Assembly: GCF_015845845.1 (NCBI RefSeq)
Contig: NZ_LDIG01000171.1
Span: forward strand, 101,130-143,294
Direction of reading: 5' to 3'
Length of the DNA: 42,165 nt
Origin: Paenibacillus dendritiformis
GTDB lineage: Bacteria > Bacillota > Bacilli > Paenibacillales > Paenibacillaceae
Position numbers and translations under genes: made by a program. The number at the start of each line of letters is the position of its first letter. Positions within the stretch are counted from its first letter, which is position 1. Positions 19,561 to 28,028 of the stretch are shown here, in pieces. The notes beneath the pieces were generated by a model. It worked only from the letters and a program-made list of their open reading frames with translations, did not search any database and was not told where the DNA came from.

Positions 19561-20630
19561 GCGTGATTCTCCCGCTCCATCAGCTCGGCCTGTTCGGTCA
19601 GCGTCAGCGCTTGAATAATCTCTTCCATATCGCCGTTCATCACCTGATCCAGCTTATGCAACGTCAGGCCGATGCGGTGATCCGTCACGCGGCTCTGCGG
19701 GAAGTTGTACGTGCGGATGCGCTCGCTCCGGTCGCCGGTGCCGACCTTGCTTTTCCGCTCGCCCGCGTATTTCGCTTCCTCTTCCTGCCGCTTGATATCA
19801 TAAATCCGGGCCCGCAGCACTTGAAGGGCCTTTACTTTGTTATCGTTCTGCGACTTGCCGTCCTGACAGGTCGCCACGATGCCCGTCGGAATGTGGGTGA
19901 CCCGCACGGCCGACTTGGTCGTGTTGACGGATTGCCCGCCGGCGCCGGACGAACAGAACGTATCGACGCGAATGTCCTTGTCGAGAATCTCCACTTCGAC
20001 TTCATCGATCTCCGGCATGACGGCGACGGTCGAGGTCGAAGTGTGAATGCGGCCGCCCGATTCCGTCGCCGGAATGCGCTGCACGCGATGCGCGCCGCTC
20101 TCGTATTTCAGCTTGCTGTATGCGCCCTTGCCGGAGACGAGGAAGATCACTTCCTTGAATCCGCCCAGATCGCTGATATTCGCTTCCATCAGCTCCGTGC
20201 GCCAGCCCTGGGCATCGGCGTAGCGCGTATACATGCGGTACAGATCGGCCGCGAACAGCGCCGCTTCGTCGCCGCCGGCCGCGCCGCGAATCTCGACGAT
20301 GACGTTTTTATCGTCGTTCGGGTCCTTCGGCAGCAGCAGCACGCGGATGCGCTCCTCCAGCTTGACCTTGCGCTCCTCCAGTTCCTCGATTTCCATCTTC
20401 ACCATTTCGCGCATGTCATCGTCCAGCTTTTCCTGCAGCATGGCTTTCGCCGCATCCAGCTCGCTTATCACGTTTTTGTATTCCATATAAGCTTCGTACG
20501 CAGGCTGCAAATCGGACTGTTCTTTCGAATAGTCGCGCAGCTTTTTCGGATCGTTCGCCACATCCGGATCACACAGCAGCTCGCTCAATTTATCATAACG
20601 ATCCGCCAAAGATTGCAGACGGTCCAACAT
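19557..20630 (-). CDS. prfA: Peptide chain release factor 1
   Basis: RF1 reads UAA and UAG stop codons and triggers peptide release. The 357-residue protein has the codon-reading PAT tripeptide (187-189, in IPATESGG) and the catalytic GGQ (231-233, in [12 protein letters not shown]). A coiled-coil N-terminal domain covers about 1-100. The ATG follows an AGAGGTGA ribosome site. It forms an operon with prmC. The spacer to ychF (20631-20770) has AT-rich promoter-like sequence but nothing I can fix. Confidence 0.98.
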   Translation of the reverse strand: MLDRLQSLADRYDKLSELLCDPDVANDPKKLRDYSKEQSDLQPAYEAYMEYKNVISELDAAKAMLQEKLDDDMREMVKMEIEELEERKVKLEERIRVLLLPKDPNDDKNVIVEIRGAAGGDEAALFAADLYRMYTRYADAQGWRTELMEANISDLGGFKEVIFLVSGKGAYSKLKYESGAHRVQRIPATESGGRIHTSTSTVAVMPEIDEVEVEILDKDIRVDTFCSSGAGGQSVNTTKSAVRVTHIPTGIVATCQDGKSQNDNKVKALQVLRARIYDIKRQEEEAKYAGERKSKVGTGDRSERIRTYNFPQSRVTDHRIGLTLHKLDQVMNGDMEEIIQALTLTEQAELMERENHA

Positions 20631-20770
20631 ATCACGTTCACCTCTTTCTGATATGCAACTTGCTACTTATTTTCAATGATTTCAGATTAACCGATATTTC
20701 AACTGAACCGAATGGCCCGAGGCTATCAACAACAATATGCCGCCGCCGGGCAATCGGCGCATGCTCTTAT

Positions 20771-21871
20771 CTATACATTGAACCGGAAGTGCATGATATC
20801 TCCGTCCTGCACGACGTATTCCTTGCCTTCCAGCCGCAGCTTGCCCTGCTCCTTCACGGCGTTCATCGATCCGGCCGCGATCAGATCGTCATAAGACACC
20901 ACTTCCGCCCGAATGAAGCCGCGCTCGAAGTCGGTATGGATGACGCCCGCCGCCTGCGGAGCCTTCATGCCCTTGCGGATCGTCCACGCGCGCACTTCCT
21001 GCACGCCCGCGGTGAAGTACGTATACAGCCCAAGCAAACGGTAAGCCGCCTTGATAAGCCGGTTCAGACCGGACTCCTCAAGTCCAAGCTCCTGCAGGAA
21101 CATCTCCTTGTCCTCGCCGTCCAGCTCCGCGATCTCCGCCTCGACCTTGGCGCTAATCGGCACGACCTCCGCATTCTCCTTCGCCGCGAAGTCGCGAACC
21201 TGCTGCACGTACGGATTCTTGTCCGCGTCCGCTACGCCGTCCTCGCTCACATTCGCCGCATAAAGCACCGGCTTCATCGTCAGGAGATGCAGATCGCGCA
21301 CCAGCAGCTTCTCGTCATCGGTCAGATCCAGACTGCGAGCCGGCTGATCATTGTAGAGCACTTCTTTGAGGCGTTCGAGCACTTCGGCCTCCTGGGCAAA
21401 TTTCTTGTCGCCGCTCTTCATGTTCTTCTTCGTCCGTTCAAGACGCTTCTCGACCGATTCGAGGTCAGCCAGAATCAATTCCAGATTGATTGTCTGGATA
21501 TCGCTAACCGGATTCACTTTGCCGTCCACATGCGTAATATTTTCATCCTCGAAGCAGCGGACGACGTGAACGATCGCGTCCACCTCGCGGATATGGGCCA
21601 GGAACTTGTTCCCAAGGCCTTCGCCCTTGCTCGCGCCGCGAACCAGGCCGGCAATATCGACGAACTCGAATGCCGTCGGCACCGTCTTGTTCGGTACGAC
21701 GAGTTCGGTCAATTTGTCCAGACGCTCATCGGGAACCTCCACCACGCCGACATTCGGATCGATCGTGCAGAACGGGTAGTTGGCGGATTCCGCCCCCGCT
21801 TGCGTAATCGCATTGAACAACGTCGATTTGCCGACATTCGGCAGTCCGACGATACCAGCTTTCAAAGCCAT
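20771..21871 (-). CDS. ychF: Ribosome-binding ATPase YchF
   Basis: YchF is an OBG-family P-loop NTPase that binds ribosomes, prefers ATP and acts in stress and translation control. The 366-residue protein has the P-loop GLPNVGKST (9-17), switch region [10 protein letters not shown], the G3 motif [20 protein letters not shown], a central coiled-coil insertion, and a C-terminal TGS domain ending in [13 protein letters not shown]. Length is standard. An AAGGAG ribosome site precedes the ATG by about 12 bases. The leader is long, about 110 bases, from the predicted promoter. Confidence 0.97.
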   Translation of the reverse strand: MALKAGIVGLPNVGKSTLFNAITQAGAESANYPFCTIDPNVGVVEVPDERLDKLTELVVPNKTVPTAFEFVDIAGLVRGASKGEGLGNKFLAHIREVDAIVHVVRCFEDENITHVDGKVNPVSDIQTINLELILADLESVEKRLERTKKNMKSGDKKFAQEAEVLERLKEVLYNDQPARSLDLTDDEKLLVRDLHLLTMKPVLYAANVSEDGVADADKNPYVQQVRDFAAKENAEVVPISAKVEAEIAELDGEDKEMFLQELGLEESGLNRLIKAAYRLLGLYTYFTAGVQEVRAWTIRKGMKAPQAAGVIHTDFERGFIRAEVVSYDDLIAAGSMNAVKEQGKLRLEGKEYVVQDGDIMHFRFNV

Positions 21872-21990
21872 TTATAATGACAACTCCTTCATTCGATGTG
21901 CTCTATCCATAAGTCCATTGTGCCGGCAGGCTCACGCCTTGCCCTGTCGTTGACCATTACTGTAAAAAAGGACGCAAAAATTCCTTAACC

Positions 21991-21996
21991 ATTATA
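21991..21996 (-). promoter_or_regulatory. -10 element upstream of ychF
   Basis: TATAAT (21996-21991, minus strand, in context TTGGTTATAATGG) lies just downstream of a terminator. The same context, TTGGTTATAATGG, occurs upstream of rpiB. The -35 region is weak. Confidence 0.45.
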
Positions 21997-22007
21997 ACCA
22001 ACAACAC

Positions 22008-22038
22008 AAAAAAAACCTAGTCATCGACTGGATTTTTT
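22008..22038. terminator. Bidirectional intrinsic terminator
   Basis: CCTAGTC (22016-22022) pairs with GACTGG (22026-22031) with one bulged base. It is flanked by AAAAAAAA on one side and TTTTTT on the other, so it can stop transcription in both directions. It insulates ychF from upstream minus-strand transcription. The rest of the 21872-22286 spacer holds GC-rich inverted repeats near 22100-22170 but no gene that I can support. Confidence 0.75.
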
Positions 22039-22286
22039 CCGAAATGTCTACATCTGCCGGGTTCGGCTCCCCGTTCGGTCCCCGCTCCGTTGGCGATGCC
22101 GGGCGCATGAACCTTCCGGCAAGGCGGCTTCGCCGGTTCCGGGGGAATTCGGAAAGCCCCAAGCCGCTGAACCGCTGTGCGCATCAAGCGGATAAGTCAT
22201 CCGCCATCAGCGAAAAGTAAGAACCGGGCTCCTATAACCGCCCGCATCCATAAATATAAGCTCAGGAAGAAAGAGGTGCAAGAACG

Positions 22287-22430
22287 ATGGAAAATAAAAC
22301 GCATCGCGGCAACTACAAAGGCACGACGCGGATGAATGCCAAAAACCAGGACATGGCCTTCGTGAACGATAACGTCGAAGATGCCAAGTCGGTCAATCCG
22401 CTTCCCGACAGACGGGCAAGGGACAAATAA
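22287..22430 (+). CDS. Small basic hydrophilic protein, unrecognised
   Basis: This short plus-strand gene encodes 47 residues starting MENKTHRGNYKGTTRMNAKN and ending in PLPDRRARDK. A GAAAGAGGTG ribosome site stands seven bases before the ATG, which makes the frame convincing. The product is hydrophilic, rich in Asn, Arg, Lys and Asp, with no cysteine, signal or membrane helix, and is probably disordered. Small proteins of this look in spore formers are often sporulation products, but I do not recognise a family and assign no function. A GC-rich hairpin at 22469-22497 lies after it. It is one of only three plus-strand genes in the window. Confidence 0.65.
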   Translation: MENKTHRGNYKGTTRMNAKNQDMAFVNDNVEDAKSVNPLPDRRARDK

Positions 22431-22468
22431 GGGGTTCTCCATTGCGGCCAGCAGGCCGGTAAGCCGAT

Positions 22469-22497
22469 GGAAGGCGGGCCGCCGCAGGCGGCCTTCC
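22469..22497. terminator. Hairpin between convergent genes
   Basis: GGAAGG and CCTTCC enclose CCGCC-GCA-GGCGG, with a four-base bulge on one side. It lies between the convergent 47-residue gene and the HEAT-like gene. No T tract follows on either strand, so termination by it is uncertain. Confidence 0.4.
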
Positions 22498-22519
22498 CTG
22501 CAGCCGAAGCCGAGGAGGT

Positions 22520-23674
22520 CTAGGTCAGATAACGGTACAGGCTTCGTATCAGACGGCTTGCTCCATACCGTCCGGCATTCGGCATTTCCACCTGATATTG
22601 CAGGCATAGCTTGATCACCTTCGCGACGATAGGCAGCTCGTTCTCCGGTTCAATCTCGGCCTCGCGTCCCCCCGCGAACAAGGAGGACAGCATCCCGTCC
22701 GCGACCAGCATCGGCCCGTTCCAATTCCACTGCAGCCACTCTTCATCCCATTGCACCGTCGAGGCCCCGATTTCCCAGACGACCTGACGGGAGCGCTGGC
22801 GATGCGCCTGAATGGTCCGCTCCAATGCCTTCATCCAAAATTCGGCCCGCTCCTCGCGCGATGCGGATCGGGCGAGAGAGAGGCATGCCGCCTGGGCGCA
22901 TACGGAAGAGATGGCGCCATCGGCCCACGGGAATTGACTCCGGTCGAGGCGCGGCAGGGCGCAGCCTTGAATCAAATGCTCCCACTCGTTCTGTCCCAAC
23001 TGCTCCCGCCCGGCCAATGCCATGCAGATGGAACGGATAGCTTCCTCTTTTACATCGTCGCGGTGTTGACCGAACGCAAGCGAAGGATTGAACGGCTTAT
23101 GAAGCCGGCGGCGGCAATCGGCAAGCGCAATCAGCCCGTTCAGCCGAACGCGCTGCGATTCCGAGTGCAAAGCGGCGTGAAGCAGCATATCCTCCGCTTC
23201 CGGCGCTGCGTCCTGCATCAGATGAATGACATAAATCGCCTGAATCGCCGTCTGCTCGTCTTCATGCAGGAGCGCGGTCCACTCCGCGAACCGATCCCGC
23301 AGTGCCGTCAGCCACCGTCCGGCCAACTGCTCGGCTTCATCCTCCCCGGCCTCGTCCCGGATCCGGGAGTGCGGCGTAACCCCGAAGGGAAGCCGGCAGG
23401 TTGCCGTCAGACGCAGCACTTGGGCGATGCCGTTCAAAATCGTCGGCTTCGCCACTGATTTGTTCTGCACGGTTAAAATATCGATCAGTGAATGGATCAA
23501 TCCGCAGACGGCGATATCCATCTCATTGCCGTCGCTGCATAATTGTTCGAATAGCGAATGGGCCGCATCAGCCGACTGCTCCCGCGAACCGTTCTCCATC
23601 ACGTTGAGCAATTCGGGCATATAATCTCCAGAGCCGAACGCATGCAGCCATCCCGCATCATAAGCCGTCCCCAT
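22520..23674 (-). CDS. Helical (HEAT-repeat-like) protein, unknown function
   Basis: I place the start at ATG 23674 (MGTAYDAGWLHAFGSGDYMP), eight bases after GGAGG, which gives 384 residues. The sequence is almost all alpha-helical, with recurring short helices such as MLLHAALHSESQRVRLNGLIALADC that look like HEAT or armadillo repeats. There is no signal peptide, membrane helix or catalytic motif. It is probably a cytoplasmic scaffold or interaction protein. It stands alone between a bidirectional terminator and its own extended -10 promoter. I do not recognise the family, so the HEAT label is an inference from the helix pattern. Confidence 0.75.
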   Translation of the reverse strand: MGTAYDAGWLHAFGSGDYMPELLNVMENGSREQSADAAHSLFEQLCSDGNEMDIAVCGLIHSLIDILTVQNKSVAKPTILNGIAQVLRLTATCRLPFGVTPHSRIRDEAGEDEAEQLAGRWLTALRDRFAEWTALLHEDEQTAIQAIYVIHLMQDAAPEAEDMLLHAALHSESQRVRLNGLIALADCRRRLHKPFNPSLAFGQHRDDVKEEAIRSICMALAGREQLGQNEWEHLIQGCALPRLDRSQFPWADGAISSVCAQAACLSLARSASREERAEFWMKALERTIQAHRQRSRQVVWEIGASTVQWDEEWLQWNWNGPMLVADGMLSSLFAGGREAEIEPENELPIVAKVIKLCLQYQVEMPNAGRYGASRLIRSLYRYLT

Positions 23675-23728
23675 TACTCTCTCCTCCATATGCCTGCCCT
23701 TTCCATCGGGGCCGTGGTTTTAATTGCC

Positions 23729-23737
23729 ATTATATCA
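23729..23737 (-). promoter_or_regulatory. Extended -10 promoter of the HEAT-like gene
   Basis: The minus strand reads TGATATAAT, with TATAAT at 23734-23729. The TGn extension compensates for a poor -35. It stands about 55 bases before the ATG. Confidence 0.55.
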
Positions 23738-24030
23738 CTTCAGGCCCGGGAAGTTACTGAAAAATATCGGAAAATGTCGAAAAGAAAATGCCCGCAAGGC
23801 CGCATTCGCTCCAAAAAGTGAAGAACTGGCGTTTCAACCGCCTGCAAAGCGGTGAAATCTATACTAGCATGACATTCTCCCCCTTTTCGAATAGAGAGCA
23901 TGGAACGCCCCCTGCTGCCTTGCGCGGCAGGAGGCGTATCCATTTCCCCGCAGCTTTCTCCCCATGGATTCGGAGGCAGCAGGCCGGAACGCAGGAATAT
24001 CTTCAAATCAAGCGAGTACCTGCTGAAGAC
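23738..24030. other. Spacer without a recognised gene
   Basis: The stretch between the HEAT-like gene promoter and the terminator of the secreted repeat protein holds a CCTGC...GCAGG hairpin near 23911-23931. A minus-strand frame crosses it, but it starts inside the terminator region and has no ribosome site. Confidence 0.5.
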
Positions 24031-24067
24031 ATAAAACAAGTCCGGCCAGAATCCATCCGGCCGGACT
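24031..24067 (-). terminator. Intrinsic terminator of the secreted repeat protein gene
   Basis: A perfect 9-bp stem AGTCCGGCC (24039-24047) and GGCCGGACT (24059-24067) lies 16 bases after the stop. On the minus strand it is followed by TGTTTTATG. Confidence 0.8.
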
Positions 24068-24082
24068 GTCTCGTTCCTCATT

Positions 24083-25066
24083 TTACTCCGTTACTACAAT
24101 TTGATAGGCATAGCTCATCGGCGGCAAGGACATGGTCATAATTTGCGCATGGAAGCCGATAATTTTTTGGCCGGCCTTCAGCTCGCTTACTTTCAGCTCC
24201 CGGCCGTCCTTGGTCACGATCGTCGTATCCTTATTGACGGATAACACGATATCGTTGTTGGTGTTCCCGTCGGAATCCGCATCCAGGCGAATCGACGCTT
24301 GGCCGTCTTTCGCATTCACGTCCAGAATCGTGCCCGTCTTGCGAACCGTCTCTTCTTTCACCACGATGCTGGAGGCATTGCTGATCGGAGGCAGGCTCTT
24401 CGTCATCACCGCGCTGTAGCGGGCTTCAACGCGGACATTGTTTTTGAGCGCATCGGCTGTCAGCTTATTGCCCTTTTCATCCTTGATGACCGTCTTGTCG
24501 GTAATGTTCAGAATAACCGGATTTTCGCCCAGCAGCTCGACCCGATCCTTGCTTGCGTTCACGATGATGCCATCCGTTTTCTTTTCGTTCTTTTGCTCGT
24601 CATTGCCATTGCTTGGGCGTTCGATGACGATCTTTTCCGCCGTGCCTTGCGCTGGAATGCTGCGGGTCAGCTTCGGACCGTACCAAGCGGTCACCGTCCA
24701 GCCTTTTTTCAGGGCTTGATGCAAATGCCCCTTCTTTCCGTTTTGATCCACAATCACCGTATCCTTGGTCAAGGCCAGTATTATCGTATCCTGCGCGTTA
24801 TCCTGCACGCCCTCGCCGGTAACCGTGACGTAAGCGCCGTCCTTATTGATGCGGATCTCTTCCATTGTGCCTTTCGTGGCGAGCCAGTCCTGCTGAATCG
24901 GCCGATCAAGATCCTTATTCTTATTGCCTTTTTCAATTGCCTGTTGGCTTACGACTTGACCTTTCACATTGTTGCTCTTCTCTTGAGCCGCTGCAGTCAA
25001 CGGCATGGCCGCCATCGCAAGCATGCTTACCGTCAATATCATTTTTGTCCATGTACGCTTTTTCAT
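24083..25066 (-). CDS. Secreted protein of three homologous beta-rich repeats
   Basis: The 327-residue protein has a signal peptide (1-27, cleavage expected near TAAAQ). Three repeats of about 80 residues follow, at about 65-150, 164-238 and 243-326. Each runs from a short G-I/M strand through NITDKTVIKDEKG-like and LKAG-like segments. Each ends in a conserved tail, seen as RSIPAQGTAEKIVIE, KSLPPISNASSIVVKE and MSLPPMSYAYQIVV. The pattern suggests small beta domains exposed outside the membrane. I recall similar repeats in Paenibacillus secreted proteins but cannot name a domain. The ATG follows GGGAGG. Binding or stress roles are possible but unproven. Confidence 0.85.
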   Translation of the reverse strand: MKKRTWTKMILTVSMLAMAAMPLTAAAQEKSNNVKGQVVSQQAIEKGNKNKDLDRPIQQDWLATKGTMEEIRINKDGAYVTVTGEGVQDNAQDTIILALTKDTVIVDQNGKKGHLHQALKKGWTVTAWYGPKLTRSIPAQGTAEKIVIERPSNGNDEQKNEKKTDGIIVNASKDRVELLGENPVILNITDKTVIKDEKGNKLTADALKNNVRVEARYSAVMTKSLPPISNASSIVVKEETVRKTGTILDVNAKDGQASIRLDADSDGNTNNDIVLSVNKDTTIVTKDGRELKVSELKAGQKIIGFHAQIMTMSLPPMSYAYQIVVTE

Positions 25067-25233
25067 TTGATATTCCTCCCTGTCGCGTCCTGTTCCTGGA
25101 AGTTCGGCGCTTCACCCGATGCGAATATTGCGGGGGAATTGCCGCGTTCTTTGTTACAGACGGGCCCAGGTTGGCAGATGTTGCACTTCGCCGTCATTTT
25201 TTTCGGAGCCATGGACAAGGGAGCGACAGCCAT
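25063..25233 (-). CDS. Candidate 56-residue ORF coupled between two genes
   Basis: This frame begins at an ATG that overlaps the stop of the NSS transporter gene (TGATG) and ends with a TGA that overlaps the ATG of the secreted repeat protein (ATGA). It would encode MAVAPLSMAPKKMTAKCNIC and further residues, with a Cys-x2-Cys pair and a third Cys six residues on. No ribosome site precedes it, so it depends on translational coupling. It may be chance. It has no hydrophobic helix, so it is not the small MetS-type subunit found with some NSS transporters. Confidence 0.25.
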   Translation of the reverse strand: MAVAPLSMAPKKMTAKCNICQPGPVCNKERGNSPAIFASGEAPNFQEQDATGRNIK

Positions 25234-26588
25234 CACAATATGCCGATAGAAGAAAGGAAAATGAGAATGATCAAAATCGGCACCACATATCGCATCATCA
25301 TTCCCCACACCCGTCCCATCAACGGACGGAGCCCGGCTTCCTTCTTGGCCCCGGTCCAGACGAAGCCGATCAGCAGCGTCACGAACAAGCCGCTTAACGG
25401 CAGCATAATATTGGAGGTGAGGAAGTCGAGCCAATCGAACAGATTGCGTCCGCCCGGCTTCCAATCCGTCAATACGCCGCCGGCGGCCAGCGTTGCGGGG
25501 AGGGCGATAACATACACCGCGCCCATGACAAGGATCGTCGCCCAACTGCGCTTTATCCGGAACCGCTGAATAATGAAGGCTACCGGAACTTCGATCAGCG
25601 ACAGACAAGAGGTAAGCGCCGCGATGGCAAGCAGAATGAAGAACAGCCCCCCGAACCACTCGCCATACGGCATCGAGGCGAAAGCGGCGGGCAGCGCCGC
25701 GAAAACAAGGCCGGGCCCCGAATTCGGTTCGATTCCGAACGTGAAGGTCGTCGGAAAAATAATGAGTCCGGCAATCAGCGCATATATCAGATCCCCGGCC
25801 CCGACCGCCAGAGTTGCCGCGGGCAGCGATTGATGCGAATCCACGTACCCGCCATACGTAACCATCGCTCCTATCCCGAGTGAAAGGGAGAAGAAAGCAA
25901 GTCCCAGCGCCATCAATGCGGATTGAAACGTCAATTTTGAAAAATCGGGATACAAAAAGTAGGATATGCCTTCGGCGGCACCCTCCAGCGTCAAGGTCCA
26001 CACCAGCATGACCAGCAAAATGATCAGCAGTCCGGGAATGACGATTTTGTTGAATTTCTCAAGCCCGCCGGTAATCCCGCGGGCAATGATGTAGCCGGTC
26101 AGCAGAAGTACGGCCAACTGCCAGAGCACAGGTCCCCAGCCGGCGGTGAAGGCCGCGAAATGCCCTTCATAATCCGGATCGGCATACAAGACTCCCGTCA
26201 GCGATTCAAAGGCATAATGAAGCGTCCATCCCGCAATGGTACTGTAATACGTTAAAATAAGAAAGGGCGCAAGCACCGCAATAAATCCGATCGCGCCCCA
26301 GCCTTTCTTGCCGGACAGCTTGCGGAAAGCCGTGACCGGATCGCCCCTGCCCGCCCGGCCGACAGTCAGCTCCCCCAACAGAACCGGAAGCCCTACGAGC
26401 ACAAGGCAGAAGATAAAGAGAAGGAAAAAAGCCCCTCCTCCGTTTTGGCCGGTGACATAGGGGAACTTCCACATATTGCCCAGCCCTACCGAGCTGCCGA
26501 TGGCCGCCAGAATAAATCCGGAAGAGCTGCTGAATTGATCTTTGTTTTTGTCGATGCGACGAGAAATTGATTTTTGTTGTCTTGACAT
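25233..26588 (-). CDS. NSS-family sodium-dependent amino-acid transporter
   Basis: This belongs to the neurotransmitter:sodium symporter family (LeuT, MhsT). With ATG 26588 the protein has 451 residues and about eleven hydrophobic helices. The TM1 signature AAIGSSVGLGNMWKFPYVTG (sodium and substrate site) is followed by NGGGAFFLLF. Other family segments are FFSLSLGIGAMVTYGGY (TM6 region) and the TM8 region ALTSCLSLIEVPVAF. A GTG at 26603 lies against the AAGGAG ribosome site, while ATG 26588 lies 15 bases from it, so the exact start is unclear. Substrate cannot be told from sequence; amino acids are usual. Confidence 0.93.
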   Translation of the reverse strand: MSRQQKSISRRIDKNKDQFSSSSGFILAAIGSSVGLGNMWKFPYVTGQNGGGAFFLLFIFCLVLVGLPVLLGELTVGRAGRGDPVTAFRKLSGKKGWGAIGFIAVLAPFLILTYYSTIAGWTLHYAFESLTGVLYADPDYEGHFAAFTAGWGPVLWQLAVLLLTGYIIARGITGGLEKFNKIVIPGLLIILLVMLVWTLTLEGAAEGISYFLYPDFSKLTFQSALMALGLAFFSLSLGIGAMVTYGGYVDSHQSLPAATLAVGAGDLIYALIAGLIIFPTTFTFGIEPNSGPGLVFAALPAAFASMPYGEWFGGLFFILLAIAALTSCLSLIEVPVAFIIQRFRIKRSWATILVMGAVYVIALPATLAAGGVLTDWKPGGRNLFDWLDFLTSNIMLPLSGLFVTLLIGFVWTGAKKEAGLRPLMGRVWGMMMRYVVPILIILIFLSSIGIL

Positions 26589-26790
26589 GCGTACCGATTG
26601 CACTCCTTGCTCTGCTCTATTTGTTCTAGGTTACCCGCAAACACCGGTTCACTGCAATACTTATGCCAAAAAAACAAAGGGACTATCCTATAAGAATCTT
26701 AAATTTGAAGAGGGACAAGACGGGATTGCGGCAACGGTGGAGGCGGAGAAGACGGCAGAGAAAATGCGCCAGAAAGTATGTAAGATAGTG

Positions 26791-26988
26791 AAATCCTGCG
26801 TAAACGCAGGATTTACCGCGGTTTGAGTCGATATTCGGTGAATTTCCTGCAAAAACGCAGCAATTTTTACGATTATTTCTTTCAACCCATAAGCATGGCT
26901 GAAAGTCCTGCAGTTTTGCAGGAATGCCTGTAACGGGAGTGCTCGCCATAAGGAAAACTGGATTTCTGCAGCTTTTTCGGCAATTCGG
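26791..26988. repeat. Four spaced hairpin repeats (TCCTGC...GCAGGA type)
   Basis: Copies begin at about 26791, 26841, 26902 and 26961, so the spacing is 50-61 bases. The first is a perfect hairpin, AAATCCTGCG-TAAA-CGCAGGATTT. The second and third vary it, as TTTCCTGC/GCAGCAA and TCCTGCAGTTTTGCAGGA. The fourth is degenerate. Each is preceded by a TG-ending linker. They lie in the 610-base spacer between the NSS gene and the ECF genes, where I see no coding frame. Related hairpins are common in Paenibacillus intergenic DNA, as I recall. Confidence 0.75.
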
Positions 26989-27078
26989 CCGGTGAATAGC
27001 AAGGGGAAGCAAAAAGGGTCAGACAAGCGGAGCAAACTCAAACAAGACGAACCAACCCTTAATTCGAATCAGAGAATG

Positions 27079-27175
27079 GTTGAACAATCGGGCCTGTTCG
27101 GCAAAACGCGGTACGGCGTGTTCAACAGGCTGGGGCTGTCTCACGGCAGTCTAAGACCGCTTAGGGGACAGCCCC
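27079..27175. repeat. Pair of large inverted repeats downstream of ecfT
   Basis: GTTGAACA (27079-27086) pairs with TGTTCAAC (27119-27126). Then GGGGCTGTC (27132-27140) pairs with GACAGCCCC (27167-27175), enclosing CTAAG-ACCG-CTTAG (27151-27164). The second hairpin lies 22 bases after the ecfT stop and may end the ECF transcript, although no T tract follows on the minus strand. Confidence 0.7.
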
Positions 27176-27197
27176 GTTCGGTTCCGGCGCCGATTCC

Positions 27198-28028
27198 TCA
27201 GGCGAAGGGATACCAGAATGTCCCGAATCCTTGGACGCGCGCCGTGATCGCCACGATCAGCGCCACGGCGCTAATCGTTATAATGACGTAATCCTCCCGC
27301 TGCCACACCGTGGCCGAATACCAGGTGCGGCGCGAATGCTTGCCGAAGCCCCTCAAATCCATCGCATTCGAAATCGTCTCGATCCGGTGCAGCGAGGACT
27401 GGACGAGCGGAATCGCGATCGATATAAAGTGCTTCAGCCGCTGCGAGAACGAGCCTTCTCCCTTGCCAAATCCGAGCCCGCGCGCCTGCATCGCATTCGA
27501 GATATTGCGGAATTCCGCCTGCATGTCGGGAATGTAGCGGAAGGCGATGCTGAACGCATAGGCGACCTTGTACGGCACGCCCACCCGGTTCAGGCTGCTG
27601 GCCAGCCGGGTCGGATGCGTCGTATAGATAAAGAGCACCGTAATCGGCATAAGGGACATATATTTCATCGATAAGGTCAATACGTAGATGACGGTCTCCA
27701 ACGTCAGCACGTTATAGCCCAGATTGGCGATGACCGTCGTCGAACCGGTCACCTCGCTTCCATAAGCCGGCGTCACGACGAGGGTGAACAGCGAGTTGAA
27801 CACGTTGAAGACAATCATAAGCCAGACGAGCAGGCGGATGCGCCGCCACGGCAGCTTCGCGCTGACGAGCATGACGATGCCCAGCAGGAAGAGCGGCACG
27901 AAGACGCGCAGATCCTGGAACAAAAAGACGGCGACCGTCCACACGGCCAACAGGAGGAGCTTGGCCGCTCCGTCCATCCGGTGGAACAGGGTGTTGCGAT
28001 CGATGTAGAGCATCCCCGCCTTACTCAT
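27198..28028 (-). CDS. ecfT: ECF transporter transmembrane component (EcfT)
   Basis: This is the energy-coupling membrane subunit of an ECF vitamin importer. The 276-residue protein has about five hydrophobic helices. It has the two diagnostic coupling-helix motifs that touch the ATPases: MQARGLGFG (about 181-189) and MDLRGFGKHSR (about 223-233). Its ATG follows AAGGTGA and overlaps the ATPase gene by 8 bases. With the two genes before it, it forms a complete S-A-T module. Confidence 0.92.
   Translation of the reverse strand: MSKAGMLYIDRNTLFHRMDGAAKLLLLAVWTVAVFLFQDLRVFVPLFLLGIVMLVSAKLPWRRIRLLVWLMIVFNVFNSLFTLVVTPAYGSEVTGSTTVIANLGYNVLTLETVIYVLTLSMKYMSLMPITVLFIYTTHPTRLASSLNRVGVPYKVAYAFSIAFRYIPDMQAEFRNISNAMQARGLGFGKGEGSFSQRLKHFISIAIPLVQSSLHRIETISNAMDLRGFGKHSRRTWYSATVWQREDYVIITISAVALIVAITARVQGFGTFWYPFA

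Noticed and set aside
22197-22607. Minus-strand frame of 136 codons opposite the 47-residue gene
   Set aside because: It crosses the end of the HEAT-like gene and the convergent hairpin and has no ribosome site. The plus-strand frame has a good one.
23740-24081. Minus-strand frame of 113 codons after the secreted repeat protein
   Set aside because: It begins at the stop of that gene and runs through its intrinsic terminator. No ribosome site is seen.
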